Shown: positions 9,922 to 21,466 of the stretch, piece after piece
How the letters are laid out: each line of letters opens with the position of its first letter
Numbering within the stretch: the first letter of the stretch is position 1
From: Emergomyces orientalis
Taxonomy: Eukaryota; Ascomycota; Eurotiomycetes; Onygenales; Ajellomycetaceae
Direction: 5' to 3'
DNA: 64,000 nucleotides
Assembly (NCBI GenBank): GCA_002110485.1
Contig: MOWL01000006.1
Location: 124,001-188,000, forward strand
The notes under the pieces: generated by a model
Told to the model about the DNA's origin: nothing
Database searches by the model: none
The model's input: the letters and a program-made list of their open reading frames with translations, nothing else
Program-made: the position numbers and the translations under genes

Positions 9922-12862
9922 TCACACTGTAGGCGGAGCTTGACCAATGACGATATCTGCATGGCTCTCAGCAGCTCGATGGTATGCCCGAAGTTCTTGT
10001 TGGCCGATCGCTTTCACTTCACCGAAGATACCTTGGTGACCAGCCCCGATACAACTATTGAGGTTGCCCCAAGTGTCCGATTTGCATGGGCATTTATACC
10101 CCCCGAACGATTTGCGTTCTATGGCCAAAGCGGTTCTGTTAGCATACCACGATATACAAATCTAGAGCAAAGTTATCAGGACTGGGCAAAGGTTCGAGAC
10201 ATACCGTGTGAACTTTTGAAGGAGATGCTTATTCGTTTCAGCCCCTTAAATTCCGCATGAGGGTATTCTTTGTGACGAGTGAAGCCCAAATTTCCCACAT
10301 CGAAATCTTCCACTCCTTCTTTCGCGACGAAGCGTTGAGCCTCCAGGTATGACTTTCCCTTGGCCTGCTCAATGGCCGTAATGGCACACAAACTGTTAGC
10401 CTTTCGACAGTCGCATCGCTCTGCGTTCACAGCTGTTTTGTCGCCAATCTTGATGGAAGTAATGGCTAATTCATTGGCACCAACACTGCTCCTCGAGAAA
10501 ATCACAAGCGTTGGTCTTTTCGGTTTCTCATGAAGAAACCCGTTGGTATCGCCCATGTTAAGCACAGTCACCGTGCTTTGGCTGGTTCTACTCGACACTG
10601 TGGTCATTGTCGATCTCCTTTGACTGGAGAAAGTCGTTAGCGACGGAAAGTTCATACTTGGCTCATGATCCCTACTACCCAACGACCCTAGGCTAGAACC
10701 TGACGGAGCTGTAGAGCTACTGTGGGATCCGAGTGATCGTTGGTCGATCGACTGCGTCCTGAAGCGGTTTGTTGTATACAATTGGTTAGACGGGCTACCA
10801 GAAAACATGTTAAGTGGACTGGGCGGAGCACTGATTCTCCCGGGAACCGTAATCGGGCTCGTTGGAAGAATGACGCGACCTTCAAGCCACGGTTCTCCAG
10901 CTTGACTCTGCTCCTCGTTGACGAGATAGCCCTCCAATCGTTTGGGTATCCAAAGCTGTACAACAGCATCTTCAACAACTGGTTTTTCGTTGGAAACCAC
11001 GAAAGCAACTTTTGCATCTGTCCTACTATAAAGTTAGAAAGCCCAAGATATGAATTTATGGGGTATTTAAAATAAAAGATATGCGTACTGCGAATAGAAT
11101 AGGTATGGCTTGTGACCTGTGAAAGCATGCTGGAACCGGAGGAGATCCTTCATGGAAGGGAAAGAAAGTTTATTATCTTCACTGGGAGTCCTCAGCAAGA
11201 TGTCATTGGTATCGCGGGAAAAAGTGGGCATTGCGTAAAGCGGAATCAAGCATGCCGATTCGAGATTAACGTCGATTATACGCCCTGTGAGTGGAATTAG
11301 AACAGACCCGACAGTGAAAACGTGGCAGAGGCTCGTTACTTTCAGGTACAACCGTCCCGTTTTCCAGCTGCTCCTCAGCTGTTACAACCAAGCAATACTG
11401 GGAAGGTATGTCGTTCAAAATTTGCAAAAATCGTAGAGATGTCACGACACGTGGCGAGTCGCTCTGAAGGGGCCTGAAACACAGTTAGATCAATGGTTTT
11501 TTACACAGGAATAAAACGGGAAAAGTATACACGGTGATGATTTCTTTCATCGTACGCTTTCGATGTTGTCCAGAGGGAAGATTGCTAGACCGTCGAATTT
11601 CCGGCCAAATATGGAATACAGATTGCTCTAATCTCGCTCGAGACAAATCCGGGGCAAATAATCGGTCCATACACTCCGGAGAAAACCGTCTGCATTCGTG
11701 TGATAACTCCTGTGGAAAAATCAGCCCATCGCTTCTGATTAACAAACTCCAATAGCCGGCTCGGAGAGTGCAAATCGTACTCACTTGATTCAGCCCCTTT
11801 AAATACGATGGCCAGTGAGATAAATCTGAATTCTCGTCGGCCTGGTATTCCTCCATGTGTTTCATAAGCCATATGCATTTTAGCAAGTTGACGTAGGCAA
11901 TGGCGGAGACTGTTCTCTGGGCGATCGAATCGAATCGAGCTGCCTTGAGGTTTGCCGTGCTTTTTTCGAAGTGAAAAACGAATGCATTCGCGGTATCCGT
12001 GAGAGGAAGTTGCCCTCCATTGACGAACTCGGGATGATTAATCTCTGCGGCTTGCTGAAATTTGAGCGAGAAATTCGGAGGAATTTCGATGACAAAAGTC
12101 TTTTCGTTTTGTTGGTGCTCCATTTCTTCCTTGAAATCCGGGATTATCACCCCCATCAAGCGTCGCAGGTCGTTATGCATACTAGTCACTCGAGCGGCAA
12201 GATCTTGCTGGACGCGGAGGAGAAGATCGATCTCGAAGGGTTTAAGAACAAAAAGGATCTTCAAGTTGTGTAAGGATATCCGGCTCCGCAAGCGATCGAC
12301 CTCTCTGGTTGCACAAAGCTGTTCCACGAGATGCCTTGACGAGGACTGGATGCATTATTATAGCGATAATTGTCTTTGAGTAGCTTTTCACATTGCCGTA
12401 GAGTCTGGTGGTAATCTCCGATTATCTCATTTAGGGACGTCAAATCCCAGAGCTGTTTGGAGGCTCGAGACCGCCCTAATGGCGCGGTCTCGAGTTGGAA
12501 TGAAGCATTTGAAGCCACACGATAGACGTTTTCTAGGTTGGTTGCAAGAGATCTAACATCGTTGGCGAACTCTGCATACTGGGAACCTGTGATGCCACGT
12601 TAAAGTGAGAAAGGAATTTGGCCCCGAGTTTATATGCTCACAAGAAGAATGATGATGATGCTCATGTTGTCAATCAAACTGGCCAAATTGCATGCCCACA
12701 TGAATTGGTGAAGCTTAATCGAACCGTAGCATGGGAAAGGAAGGTTAAGGAAGCTGTTTAACACTTACTTGGTTTCAAGTTCTTCTCGAAAGCGAAATTA
12801 TATACCTTCCAAGCCAGTTGACTTAAGACCAAAATATCACTGATTTGAATAGGGAGGGCCAT
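9922..12862 (-). CDS. Uncharacterised fungal protein, probable 2-nt frameshift
   Basis: Seven-exon model: 12769-12862, 11785-12586, 11533-11709, 11340-11463, 11089-11284, 10205-11025 and 9922-10118, about 802 codons if the break is ignored. The N-terminus (MALPIQISDILVLSQLAWKV) resembles the helical N-terminal domain found in many fungal NLR-like and orphan proteins. Helical, possibly coiled-coil segments follow, then a Ser-rich region and a Cys-containing tail. No catalytic motif is seen and the function is unknown. In exon 2 the frame changes near 12300-12308 at a GAGAG run: exon length is 2 nt too long to keep phase, while sequence on both sides reads as one protein. This is either a real inactivating indel or a base error. 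Last intron (10119-10204: GTATGT, TGCTAAC, CATAG) is well formed; otherwise the gene would end at 10176. Confidence 0.7.
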
Positions 12863-13944
12863 GGATGGCTCTGAAATTGGCTACAGCGAAATTTCGGATT
12901 TAGCCTTTGATATGTTCGGACTTTCGTGGAAGTAATTATAGTTTGATATATGCGATGTCTTCGACCTTCTTTTTATTCAGGCTGTAGATCGTCACGAAGC
13001 CGCTAAACCGATTGCTGTTGGAATTACCAGGCCTCTGGAATATGCCGATACCCTGCTTGGATAAAGGTTCACTGCAGACTTGTAATTGAAGATAGAGGGG
13101 AAATAGGTGGCTGTGCAAGCTATTCCCTTTGCTGGTAGGCAGCGACAGATGCCCTTCTTTTTGGTTTCACAAGTGACAGTCATCATGAGCTATCGGCATG
13201 GATATCTTCCAGGGGGCGGAGGGAAGTGTTGCTTTCATGTCATAATGTTGGCTGCAGAGATGTCATGCACAATTCGCGAATAATGTTGCATCGGGGGCCA
13301 CAGGGCCCGCGAAGTGATCCGTGAACGAATGCTCTGTGCTTCCCCCACTAGGTTAATTCAATTTAACTCCCCGGGGGGAAGCCAAGCGGATAGGCGAGTG
13401 GACTTTTGTCGATGTTTGTTAGCTTTTACTGCAGCCGCATCGCAGCGAGTGGTGCTCTGTGATTTGCTAAGGTCGCCATGAAGGAAAACGGTTTTCAAGA
13501 CCTCCGCTCTAGCATTTAAGCTAATGGCCAAGTGTGGCTATGTCTGGCCTCTGGCCCTCTGGGTGAGCATAAACGAGCTTGAGGCTTGGGCTATTCCTGT
13601 CAAGGGTCAAGGTCGGGGATAACTTGATGCAGAAATGGAGAGAAATAACCTGACAGGCGGCTCTGTCGCGATGGTTAGCGGCTGCCCAACAATGCCCACG
13701 CGAGCAATGACTGCTGTTGTCGGGAGCCACGAGGCAGATTCTTGATATTACAATAGTTATGACTCTTCCATTGAGATATTAGCGCTCGGTTTCTTTCTCT
13801 CCTCTCACCCTCCCTCGTTTTTCGAGAGAGAATAGATAAAAGGAGTTGGTTTTATTCGGTGACCACCATGTCGTTTTTCTGAACCATTTCCAACCCTCTC
13901 CACGCCCCTGGCTAGGTGCTGCGCTGTAAATCAAGTCCGCGACG
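12863..13944. promoter_or_regulatory. Divergent intergenic region
   Basis: 1.08 kb between the start of the minus-strand orphan gene and the start of the permease gene, which point away from each other. It must contain both promoters. No defined binding site was recognised and no gene is visible. Confidence 0.5.
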
Positions 13945-16273
13945 ATGACGATGACCATGGCACTTAATGGGGATCCCGCTCGTATTTCTGACAGCGATAG
14001 TGATCGATTCCGGCCTGACGATTTCGACAATGACCCCAATGCCATTGTCACTAATGCTCCTGAAGAGCCTTTCCGATTGGGCCGTTTGGACGTTGGCTGC
14101 CTGGTTATAAACAGAATGATAGGTGTGTGTGTGTGTGTTTATTTATTCTATTGTTTTCGAAATACCATCTCTCTCTATGCATTTACAACACCCCTTGGCT
14201 CACAGCTGCGTCTGTATGTTCACCAGGCACGGGAATTTTTTCCTCAGTTGGTTTAGTGGTCCAGGGAACGAGGAGCATTGGTGTTTCTCTTTTATTCTGG
14301 TTCTTTGGTGTCATATATTGTCTTGCTGGAGTGCATTTATACATCGAATATGGACTCAGTATCCCTAGACGTCGTTTCGAAGGCGTCGAACAGGGAATCC
14401 CCCGCAGTGGAGGCGACCTTAACTATGTATGCTCCAATCCTTTCCCCTTTGATGCCTTGTTTTGGCGCGATACTGAGCTATATACAGCTTCAATATGTTT
14501 ACCGGAAACCGAGATATCGCAAAGGCACGGTCCTACTTTCTGTCACTACTTTCGGGACAGTGTTTATTATGTTTGGCAATGTTGCAGGAAACTGCGTGAA
14601 TTTTGCTGTCAAGGCACTTCAAGCCTCTAACGCAGAAGTGACCAACGGGGCTGTTCGAGGAATTTCCATCGCTGTGGCTCTTTTTACCTGTTTCATCCAT
14701 ACCCTATCTCGCCGGGGAGGCATTCTTTTGAGTAACCTATTTGCCATGGTCAAACTGCTGATGCTATTCCTGATAATCATTGCTGCTATTGTTGCTGCCA
14801 CAGGGGCTTTCCCAAACACCGAGTCTGCCGCTACCGAGAACTTCGATTCGAAGAACTCCTTCCATGAGGCGTCCACTCAGGCCAATGACTATGCGAATGC
14901 CTTCTTATTGATCAGTCAGTTAATTTATTGGCAGCTCCTTCTGCAGTTTCTTCTACAGTTTTGCTAACGCTATTTTGCAGTATTCACCTTCAGCGGATTT
15001 GAACAGCCAAATTATGTAAGTGGCCTTCTGTTTAGTAAGGGAATGCGTACGGTGCTAACCCGGTGATTTGCAGGTCCTGGGTGAGATTTCAAGGCCCCGT
15101 CGTAATTTTCCCGTATCCATGATCACTGCTGTATCCATCGTCGGAATACTTTACATGACAGTCAATATTGCATATGTAAGCACCCCCAGTTTTCCCGCAC
15201 AAGGCTTTTGTGATCCTTAGCCAATACGAATTCCACCTACTAATTGCCATTAGATGGCTATTGTGCCCAAAGCTGACCAAATTAATACCCAAATGAACCT
15301 TGCTGAGAGATTTTTCGAATTAACTTTCGGAAGACTCAACGATGGCGATAACACAGGGCAACGGATATTCAACGCTTTCCTGGCTGTCTCTAGTTTCGGC
15401 AATATAATTGTCATGACATACACAGCCGCGCGAGTGAAGCAAGAGATAGCAAAGGAGGGGATTCTTCCGTTTCCCAAGTTCTTTGCGAAGAATAGTGATT
15501 TTTCATTTGGTCGACTTCTTCGATGGGCCCATCGCCGTCCTACCATAGCTCGATTATTTGGGCGAGTACTAAAGTCACCATGGTTCGCTCCTGAACACCA
15601 TTCTGAAAAGACACCAGTGGGGGCTCTGATGCTTCATTTCGCATCCTGCTTCGTTCTGATCATGGCTACCTACACCGTGGAGCCGAACAATACATACAGA
15701 TTGCTTTCGAAAGTGTATACCTACGCTGTCCACGCTTTTTTTGGCACCCTCCTAGCAAGTGGAATTTTATACCTTCGATTAAGTAGCAAAGAAGGGTGGC
15801 GAAAGAAAGCTGTAGGCATCAACCCACAACTCAGCGTTATGTCGGCCATAATTTACCTTTTCGGGAGTTTATTTCCCGTCATTGTCTCCTGGGTCGAGCC
15901 TAGTGGGGAATTTAAACGGTTCAGCGATAACACAATCAAGTGGTATCTGGTCCCACTACTTAGTTGGTCAGCAATAGCATTCGGGGCATTATGGTGGCTT
16001 GGATTTTTGGCTTTTGCCAAACGAACTGAGAAACGCAATGGCACTGTCTTCACGATCCAAAGAGAGCCTACGTTTGAGCGCGACCCCCCTATCGACGGAC
16101 CACCCATCCAGGTCAATGAAACTGTGTATCTTGCGTGGGTTGCCAAAGAAAACCTGCCAGATACGCCCGATTCAGGGAGTGGGCAGGATGATTTTACCAG
16201 TCATGATTTTGCCAATAGTGATTTCGCAGGTACAAATGCCATGACGGATTTCGATTATCACTTGACTCGGTAA
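13945..16273 (+). CDS. APC-family amino-acid permease, methionine/LAT-like
   Basis: Predicted 653-aa plasma-membrane transporter from six exons: 13945-14122, 14227-14426, 14488-14914, 14981-15015, 15074-15175 and 15254-16273. All phases agree. A hydrophilic acidic N-terminus precedes the first helix, which carries the family motif spanning the first splice (INRMIGTGIFSS). About twelve hydrophobic segments follow; FTFSGFEQPNYVLGEI matches the conserved loop of LAT/MUP-type carriers. The C-terminal tail is polar. Overall it resembles fungal high-affinity methionine permease-like (MUP) and L-type amino-acid transporters; the substrate cannot be fixed from sequence. The first intron begins with a GT repeat. 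Three ATGs lie at the start; I used the first in-frame one. Confidence 0.88.
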
Positions 16274-16652
16274 CACTCGCATTACATACTTCAACAGCAC
16301 GCAAATTCGTTATTGGTGACACTTGATATTCAACAAACATTTCCTCACAAACTTGAAGCAATTTTAGCATTGTTATCTTTTTGTTGACTTATCAGTTCTA
16401 CGTGAGTTAATTGTCAGTTTAGATAAATTCGTCAGTCTATATGCTTTTATTGTACGGAAGAGCAATCGGAATAACCAAACATAATCATAGTAGTTATTTA
16501 GAGTTAAGCGGCGCCTGACGATTACCTACCACCTGGGATGAGATCCACTTCAAATCGATTAATAAACGATCACATAGAATAAAGGCTTCAACATTTCGTT
16601 AAATGTAGTGTAATCTACCCATATTTCCATGCAGCATTGACCAAGTTACTGG
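16274..16652. other. Permease 3' flank
   Basis: AT-rich sequence after the permease stop codon. I see nothing beyond a likely 3' UTR. Confidence 0.4.
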
Positions 16653-16880
16653 TTACATGCAACCTCTGTTTTGCTGTTGTTTGTAAAGCTCTTCCATCAA
16701 CCACGGATCAAAAAGCAATTCTTCCGCCGTCGGTCGGCCGTCAGGTACCCAACAGAGCATTCTTCGGGAATATTCTAGAAAGCGGCGCTTATGTTCACCT
16801 TAAAACCTCTGCTCAAGGTTTTCAAGAGCTCTGTTTTCTGGGATTGGCGCAAGACCCCTCCTCCAGCTACCATAAAAACC
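16653..16880 (-). pseudogene. C-terminal relic of an SRPK-like protein kinase
   Basis: Minus-strand translation gives the tail of a protein kinase catalytic domain: LAPIPENRALENLEQRF, then an in-frame TAA (16800-16802), then FLEYSRRMLCWVPDGRPTAE and EELLFDPWL, the subdomain XI signature of fungal SRPK-type kinases (R of the RPTAEELL motif present). The frame is shared on both sides of the stop. Nothing upstream toward 17360 resembles the rest of a kinase, so this is an isolated fragment between the permease and the arsenite methyltransferase. SRPK-like kinases are multi-copy in many filamentous ascomycetes, which fits a dead duplicate. Similarity is judged by eye. Confidence 0.65.
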
Positions 16881-17361
16881 AGCAGATGGTAGTATATATA
16901 TCAAAGGCAGTTCTAGCCTATATGGGAACAACACTAAATGGGCATCTACACAGCATCCCATTCACTATCAACTACTCTCAGCCTCTCCTCCTTTCAGATT
17001 TCACTCTAATTAATAGAGATTCAATCTGGGGGGGGATTAGACCGTCAAAACTGCCGTGCTAACTTAGAGACCCTTAGCCACTAAGGCGTCCTTCTTGGCC
17101 ACGAGTTTTTATAAGTCTCACAAATATTCAGTATATTATTCTTTCAATTTGATTTATATAATACCATGCATATAGTACGTGTGTTGGACTTAGGACGGAA
17201 GAACAAGGCCTTCATTACATTTAACAACCTGGATAATAATCGTTGCTTGTTTTTTTCAGTCACCCTCGTCGGCTGGACAATGTTGACGAATTGAAGCAGT
17301 CAACATCCGAAATTCAAACGCAAACTCGCGGCCCCTGAGGGAGCCAGGTATATAATCCCAG
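16881..17361. other. Intergenic, no gene seen
   Basis: AT-rich stretch after the methyltransferase stop. It shows no recognisable continuation of the kinase relic. Confidence 0.4.
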
Positions 17362-18639
17362 TCAGTTTTTGACTGCGTAGATTTTGAACGAACCTATATC
17401 CACAAACAGGTTAGTATGTCAAATTGAGAACAGATTTTTGAATAAAACATAAGGAGTCCCTGACGGGGCTCAAGAAGAATAAACAAAACGAAAGCAACAA
17501 ACACTCACCCGCCCACTCGTTGAAATCAATATTCTTAAAACTAGCTTTGAACCCTTCAGAAAAAATTCCAGGCCCACGCTCTTCTTTTGGTGGGTTAGGA
17601 TCACAACAGGATACCGATTCCGGCTTCTTCACTTCACCGCAACAACCTCCGCTGCCACTTTCGGGGTTACTCAATGCTGAGGTATAGATGTTCAGGTCAT
17701 TCTTCGCATCGACAATAAGGACATCTAATTAAGGTTTTAAGTAAGCACCTGCTCAAAAGCTCCAACCAACAAAATTAAAAGCAGACAGGTAAATCAAAAA
17801 CAAAAGGTAAAAAGGGAAAAAAAACCCACCACTAAACCCCGCCGCCCTCAAATATCTCTCATAATCCGATACCTGGCTAGCTCCCGCAATACAGCCAACA
17901 TACAACGCAATGTTCTCCTTAAGCTCAGGCGTCAGCTCCTTCTTAGTCAGGATATCACTGAGCGCGACGCGGCCGCCGGGTTTGAGCAGGCGGGCCATCT
18001 CGTTGAAGGCAAGCTGCTTCTCGGCCTCTGGGACGAGATTGACGACGCAGTTGCTGATGATACAGTTGCCGACGGCGTCCGGGAGGTTGACGGCGGTGAT
18101 TTGTGACTCGACGAATGTGACGTTTGCCGCAGTGTCGCCGGTTCTTTCTTTGTTGATGTTTGCGCGGGCGAGCATGTCCTGTTTGATAAAGGGGTGTTAG
18201 CTTGGTTAAATTGCTTTTGAGGGGGAAAACAATGGGGGGTATGTAGGCGAGAATATATAATGCGTGCCTTGTTCATGTCAATGCCGTATACTTTTCCAGT
18301 AGGGCCAACATTTTTGGCGGCCAGGAAGGCGTCAATTCCCGCTCCACTGCCGAAATCTATCACAGTTTCTCCCTGCCGTGGTCGAATTAGTATATTGTAT
18401 CAAAAACATGATGATGGTTGAAGGGGGCAAAGCAAGGAGAAAATTACCTCTCTTAATTGCGCCAGAGCAAGCGGATTCCCGCAGCTTAGGCCCAGGTTAG
18501 CATCCTGTGGGATACTGGCAAGTTCTTCCTTGGAATATCCAAAAGCACTTGCCACGTCGCGGCCATATCTGTCATCGCTGGTTTTGGCTGCGGAGCTGTA
18601 GTGCTTCTGAACCTGTTGGTATACATCGGATTCGGCCAT
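17362..18639 (-). CDS. Arsenite methyltransferase
   Basis: AS3MT/ArsM-type SAM-dependent enzyme, 297 aa, that methylates trivalent arsenic in the cytosol. Five exons: 18448-18639, 18268-18372, 17830-18178, 17509-17724 and 17362-17393, all in phase. SAM-binding motif I (DFGSGAGID) lies near residue 70. The three Cys that bind As(III) in the family are present: Cys53 (LSCGNP), Cys143 (SNCVVNL) and Cys194 (YVGCIAG). The C-terminal segment has two Cys pairs (GGCCGE, SCCDP), as in many fungal homologues, and ends NEWAGSFKIYAVKN across the last splice. Intron 2 needs a GC donor (AAG|GCACGC at 18267). The gene is divergent from a bZIP gene at 19554 and may be regulated with it. Family assignment is firm. 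Confidence 0.93.
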
Positions 18640-19553
18640 GATTGGGAAATGATAATTACGTTAAACAACAAAGTTAGTAGTAAAAAACTGATGGTCAAAG
18701 GGTTATTCTTAATTTCTTTAGCAGATGTTAATGCTTTAAATTCATAATCGGTCTTGAAGGGACGGGGTTTATATAGACCAGATTTTATCGGTTTTTTGTG
18801 GCGGAGATGGTATGTCACTGGGATCGGAGGATGAAAATGATATGTCACTGCGGCGCCCGTAGTGGACGGCAGCTAGCTACGGGCTCCACAGCCTTGTTTT
18901 ATGTATCTATGCCTGGTTAACATATTAACCAGTGCTAAATGGGTGTGAGTGTGCCGTATATTTCTTCGCCATGGTTGATTGGGAATCTAGTACCCCCAGC
19001 GGGATCAGCAGGCGTTGTTCAGCCTTCAATCCCTTTAGTTATATTGGCGAGCCACCATATATCTAGACTCTGAGGTATGCGGTACTACTGCCTTCTTGTT
19101 GAATTGATTGTTAAATTTTAATTTTGAACTTTTCACCTGTTCGGCCTGTGGAGCAAGGTACTCTTTGGATTTCTATTAATAGCAATACCCTTTGGCAGGA
19201 TTTTGACCTTAGAGCCATTATTTTTCTTTTGTTTTAAACCAAAATGATATTTTGACCGGTGATTATCATATCATCAAACTCAAAGGAGTTACATATCTTG
19301 GAACATTTCCAGCTAAACAGATTCATAAAAAATTAGTATTCATTTCCCTTGCCAATGTTCGTCATCTCAGGGCCAAGCAACCTCCACACGCGGGGAAGCC
19401 GAGGGCGATATGTCACACTGCTCTTGGCGTAACCTTTTCTAGCTTCAAGTGTACTAATTCCCCGATGACATACCACGATATCACAACAGCTGGATCTTCA
19501 TACAACCTGAGGAAGTCCTTTTTATCATTTATATTAGCTCAATACAGTTGACA
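18640..19553. promoter_or_regulatory. Shared divergent promoter with four TATGTCA/TGACATA motifs
   Basis: 914 bp between the methyltransferase and bZIP start codons. TATGTCA occurs at 18811-18817, 18841-18847 and 19409-19415, and its reverse complement TGACATA at 19466-19472. The first two sit in a 10-nt direct repeat (TATGTCACTG) exactly 30 bp apart, 172-202 bp from the methyltransferase ATG; the other two are 88-145 bp from the bZIP ATG. TGAC is a common bZIP half-site. Binding is inference. Confidence 0.5.
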
Positions 19554-20513
19554 ATGTCTACGCCCACTTATAATGACTTACCCAAATCACAAAAGAAAAG
19601 CCGTGACCACACACTCGCGCGAGTACGCAACAACCAGCGCCGATGTCGTGAGCGGCGACGCCAGCATGTAGCTACATTGGAGCAAAAGGTTGAGGAAACT
19701 GAACGTCTGCTTGATGAAGCTCGCGCGGAGATTGCCAGTCTGAAGTCTGAACTGGTAGAGTGCAGGTCCGGTCGCCATGCTCATGCTCATCCTCATCATC
19801 AGCTCGCTGGGAGGAGTGGGGAGAGCTCGAGTGAACTTAGTAGCTCGATAAACTCCGCCGCTTTGATGATATCTTTTGGCGAACGAGGTAGATATAGGCA
19901 GGTGTCCGGCTATGATGAAGAGCAGCAAGAATCTCTTGTTCCGCTTCCTGCTCTTGTCTCTGCCGATGATGACTTGGTTGCCGCATTCCATCAGCAGACC
20001 ACAAATATTGATTACAATATTATATCGAATTCGCTTACCCTCCAACAACACGTGGACAACGTCCCGTCGAAACAACTATCTTCCTCTCATCCAACTCTCA
20101 CAAGCCCATGTGAAGGTGGCGTATGCGACTGCAAACCTCCAGACGCCATCATTTCAGAAACAGGATTAACAACAACCGTCCCGGTACCCGCACCGGCACC
20201 CGCATATGCACCCGCATCACTCAGCACAGCCTCAAACCCAACTCTAACAGCCCTACAACTACAAGGCTTGATACTCCCAACTCTCCCCGCACCTTCTAAC
20301 TGTCTCTACACCGCCTCTCAAGCCGATGAATCCACCACGCCCTGCAGCCAAGCATTTGTCTTCATATCCCAGCAAAACTTTAAGGGCATTCACGCATCGG
20401 CGATTGAACGGTGGTTGAGTCGCGGGTTTCGGCAATCTAGGGACCCCAAAGAAGGGTGCCGGGTTGAGAACAATTTACTGTTCCAGTTGTTGGATTTCAT
20501 AAGTGATCCGTGA
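19554..20513 (+). CDS. bZIP transcription factor next to arsenite methyltransferase
   Basis: Single-exon 319-aa protein starting at ATG 19554. The basic region (RVRNNQRRCRERRRQHVATL, residues about 23-42) leads into a heptad-repeat zipper (about 43-67). A His-rich run (HAHAHPHH), Ser-rich segments and an Ala/Pro repeat follow. A C-terminal block with Cys residues ends in NLLFQLLDFISD. Basic region and C-terminal block match the layout of the bZIP protein at 7458, suggesting paralogues in a Yap-like subfamily. In yeast the Yap-type factor Yap8/Arr1 controls arsenic resistance genes; the divergent position next to an arsenite methyltransferase invites the same idea here, but that is inference. 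The basic region lacks the exact yeast Yap core (NxxAQxxFR). Confidence 0.85.
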   Translation: MSTPTYNDLPKSQKKSRDHTLARVRNNQRRCRERRRQHVATLEQKVEETERLLDEARAEIASLKSELVECRSGRHAHAHPHHQLAGRSGESSSELSSSINSAALMISFGERGRYRQVSGYDEEQQESLVPLPALVSADDDLVAAFHQQTTNIDYNIISNSLTLQQHVDNVPSKQLSSSHPTLTSPCEGGVCDCKPPDAIISETGLTTTVPVPAPAPAYAPASLSTASNPTLTALQLQGLILPTLPAPSNCLYTASQADESTTPCSQAFVFISQQNFKGIHASAIERWLSRGFRQSRDPKEGCRVENNLLFQLLDFISDP

Positions 20514-21466
20514 GGTATATGTACATGTAACTGCATTGTGCATCTACATCGGATTCCATTACTTTGTTCCATTTCCAATGACCCTTTCTCGCGGGGAGGT
20601 TGAACGTAGTGACCTTACATACGCCGGGGTTTTCACTGTCAATTAGGAGTTTGATCCTAGATCGTTGCGTCTAATACCAAGACGACATGGACTATTTTTT
20701 TTTGGCACCGATATACCAGCGACGAGCAATGATTCCATCCTCCTGAACGCGGCCGAAACGCTAAAGTCGCAATCGGCTCGATTTGCTGACAGCGTGGCAA
20801 AAGTAGGAAACCTATGGTCATATCTACCGAAGCTGCTAAACCTGGTTTGAAGATAGCTGGGTATGGAGGATAGGTTGGATATCCAAACATACGTTTACCT
20901 AGGTGGATATAGGGAATAGATATCGACTAAGAAGAATAAGTATGAGGATGAAAGCTCCGACGCTGAGTCCCGTTTGTAAACATCTATTTTTATATTTTGT
21001 ATATTAACAATCTGGCCATCTAGCAATTTTATGCATATATTTTTAGATCTCCTGTGGACTTCTCCTGAAATGACTATATCGTAATGCGCTTCTAAATGAC
21101 TAATGTAATAATCAATTATTATTCGCCCATGTCCAACCTCCTTACTGTAAATGGTTAGTTTGGATACTAAGTCATATTATTCTATTTGGCTGCTTTCCAT
21201 CCCACAACTGCCTTCATATTTCTCCTTGACACAGTTACACCAAACAAAAGAGTCTACCCAATCCGTCGTCTGATGCCACACATACACCTATAGCTATAGC
21301 CAACTACAACTTAAGTCTTCACGGAATAAGTATTTCGCACACTATCACTGCATATCTCACTGGTTATTTAGTGTATAACCACCCTCCGCACCGCCTCCGA
21401 TACGCGCACCTCATTCCTCGCACTGGTGGTCGAATCTAGCTCCTGTCCGGAGCTTTTATAATAAAT
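20514..21466. other. Intergenic, no gene seen
   Basis: About 950 bp between the bZIP and trs23 genes, AT-rich in the second half. No convincing reading frame. It includes the trs23 promoter. Confidence 0.5.

Noticed and set aside
16637..17062. Plus-strand 141-codon frame
   Set aside because: The minus strand of its left part reads as a kinase subdomain XI relic, which explains the open stretch.
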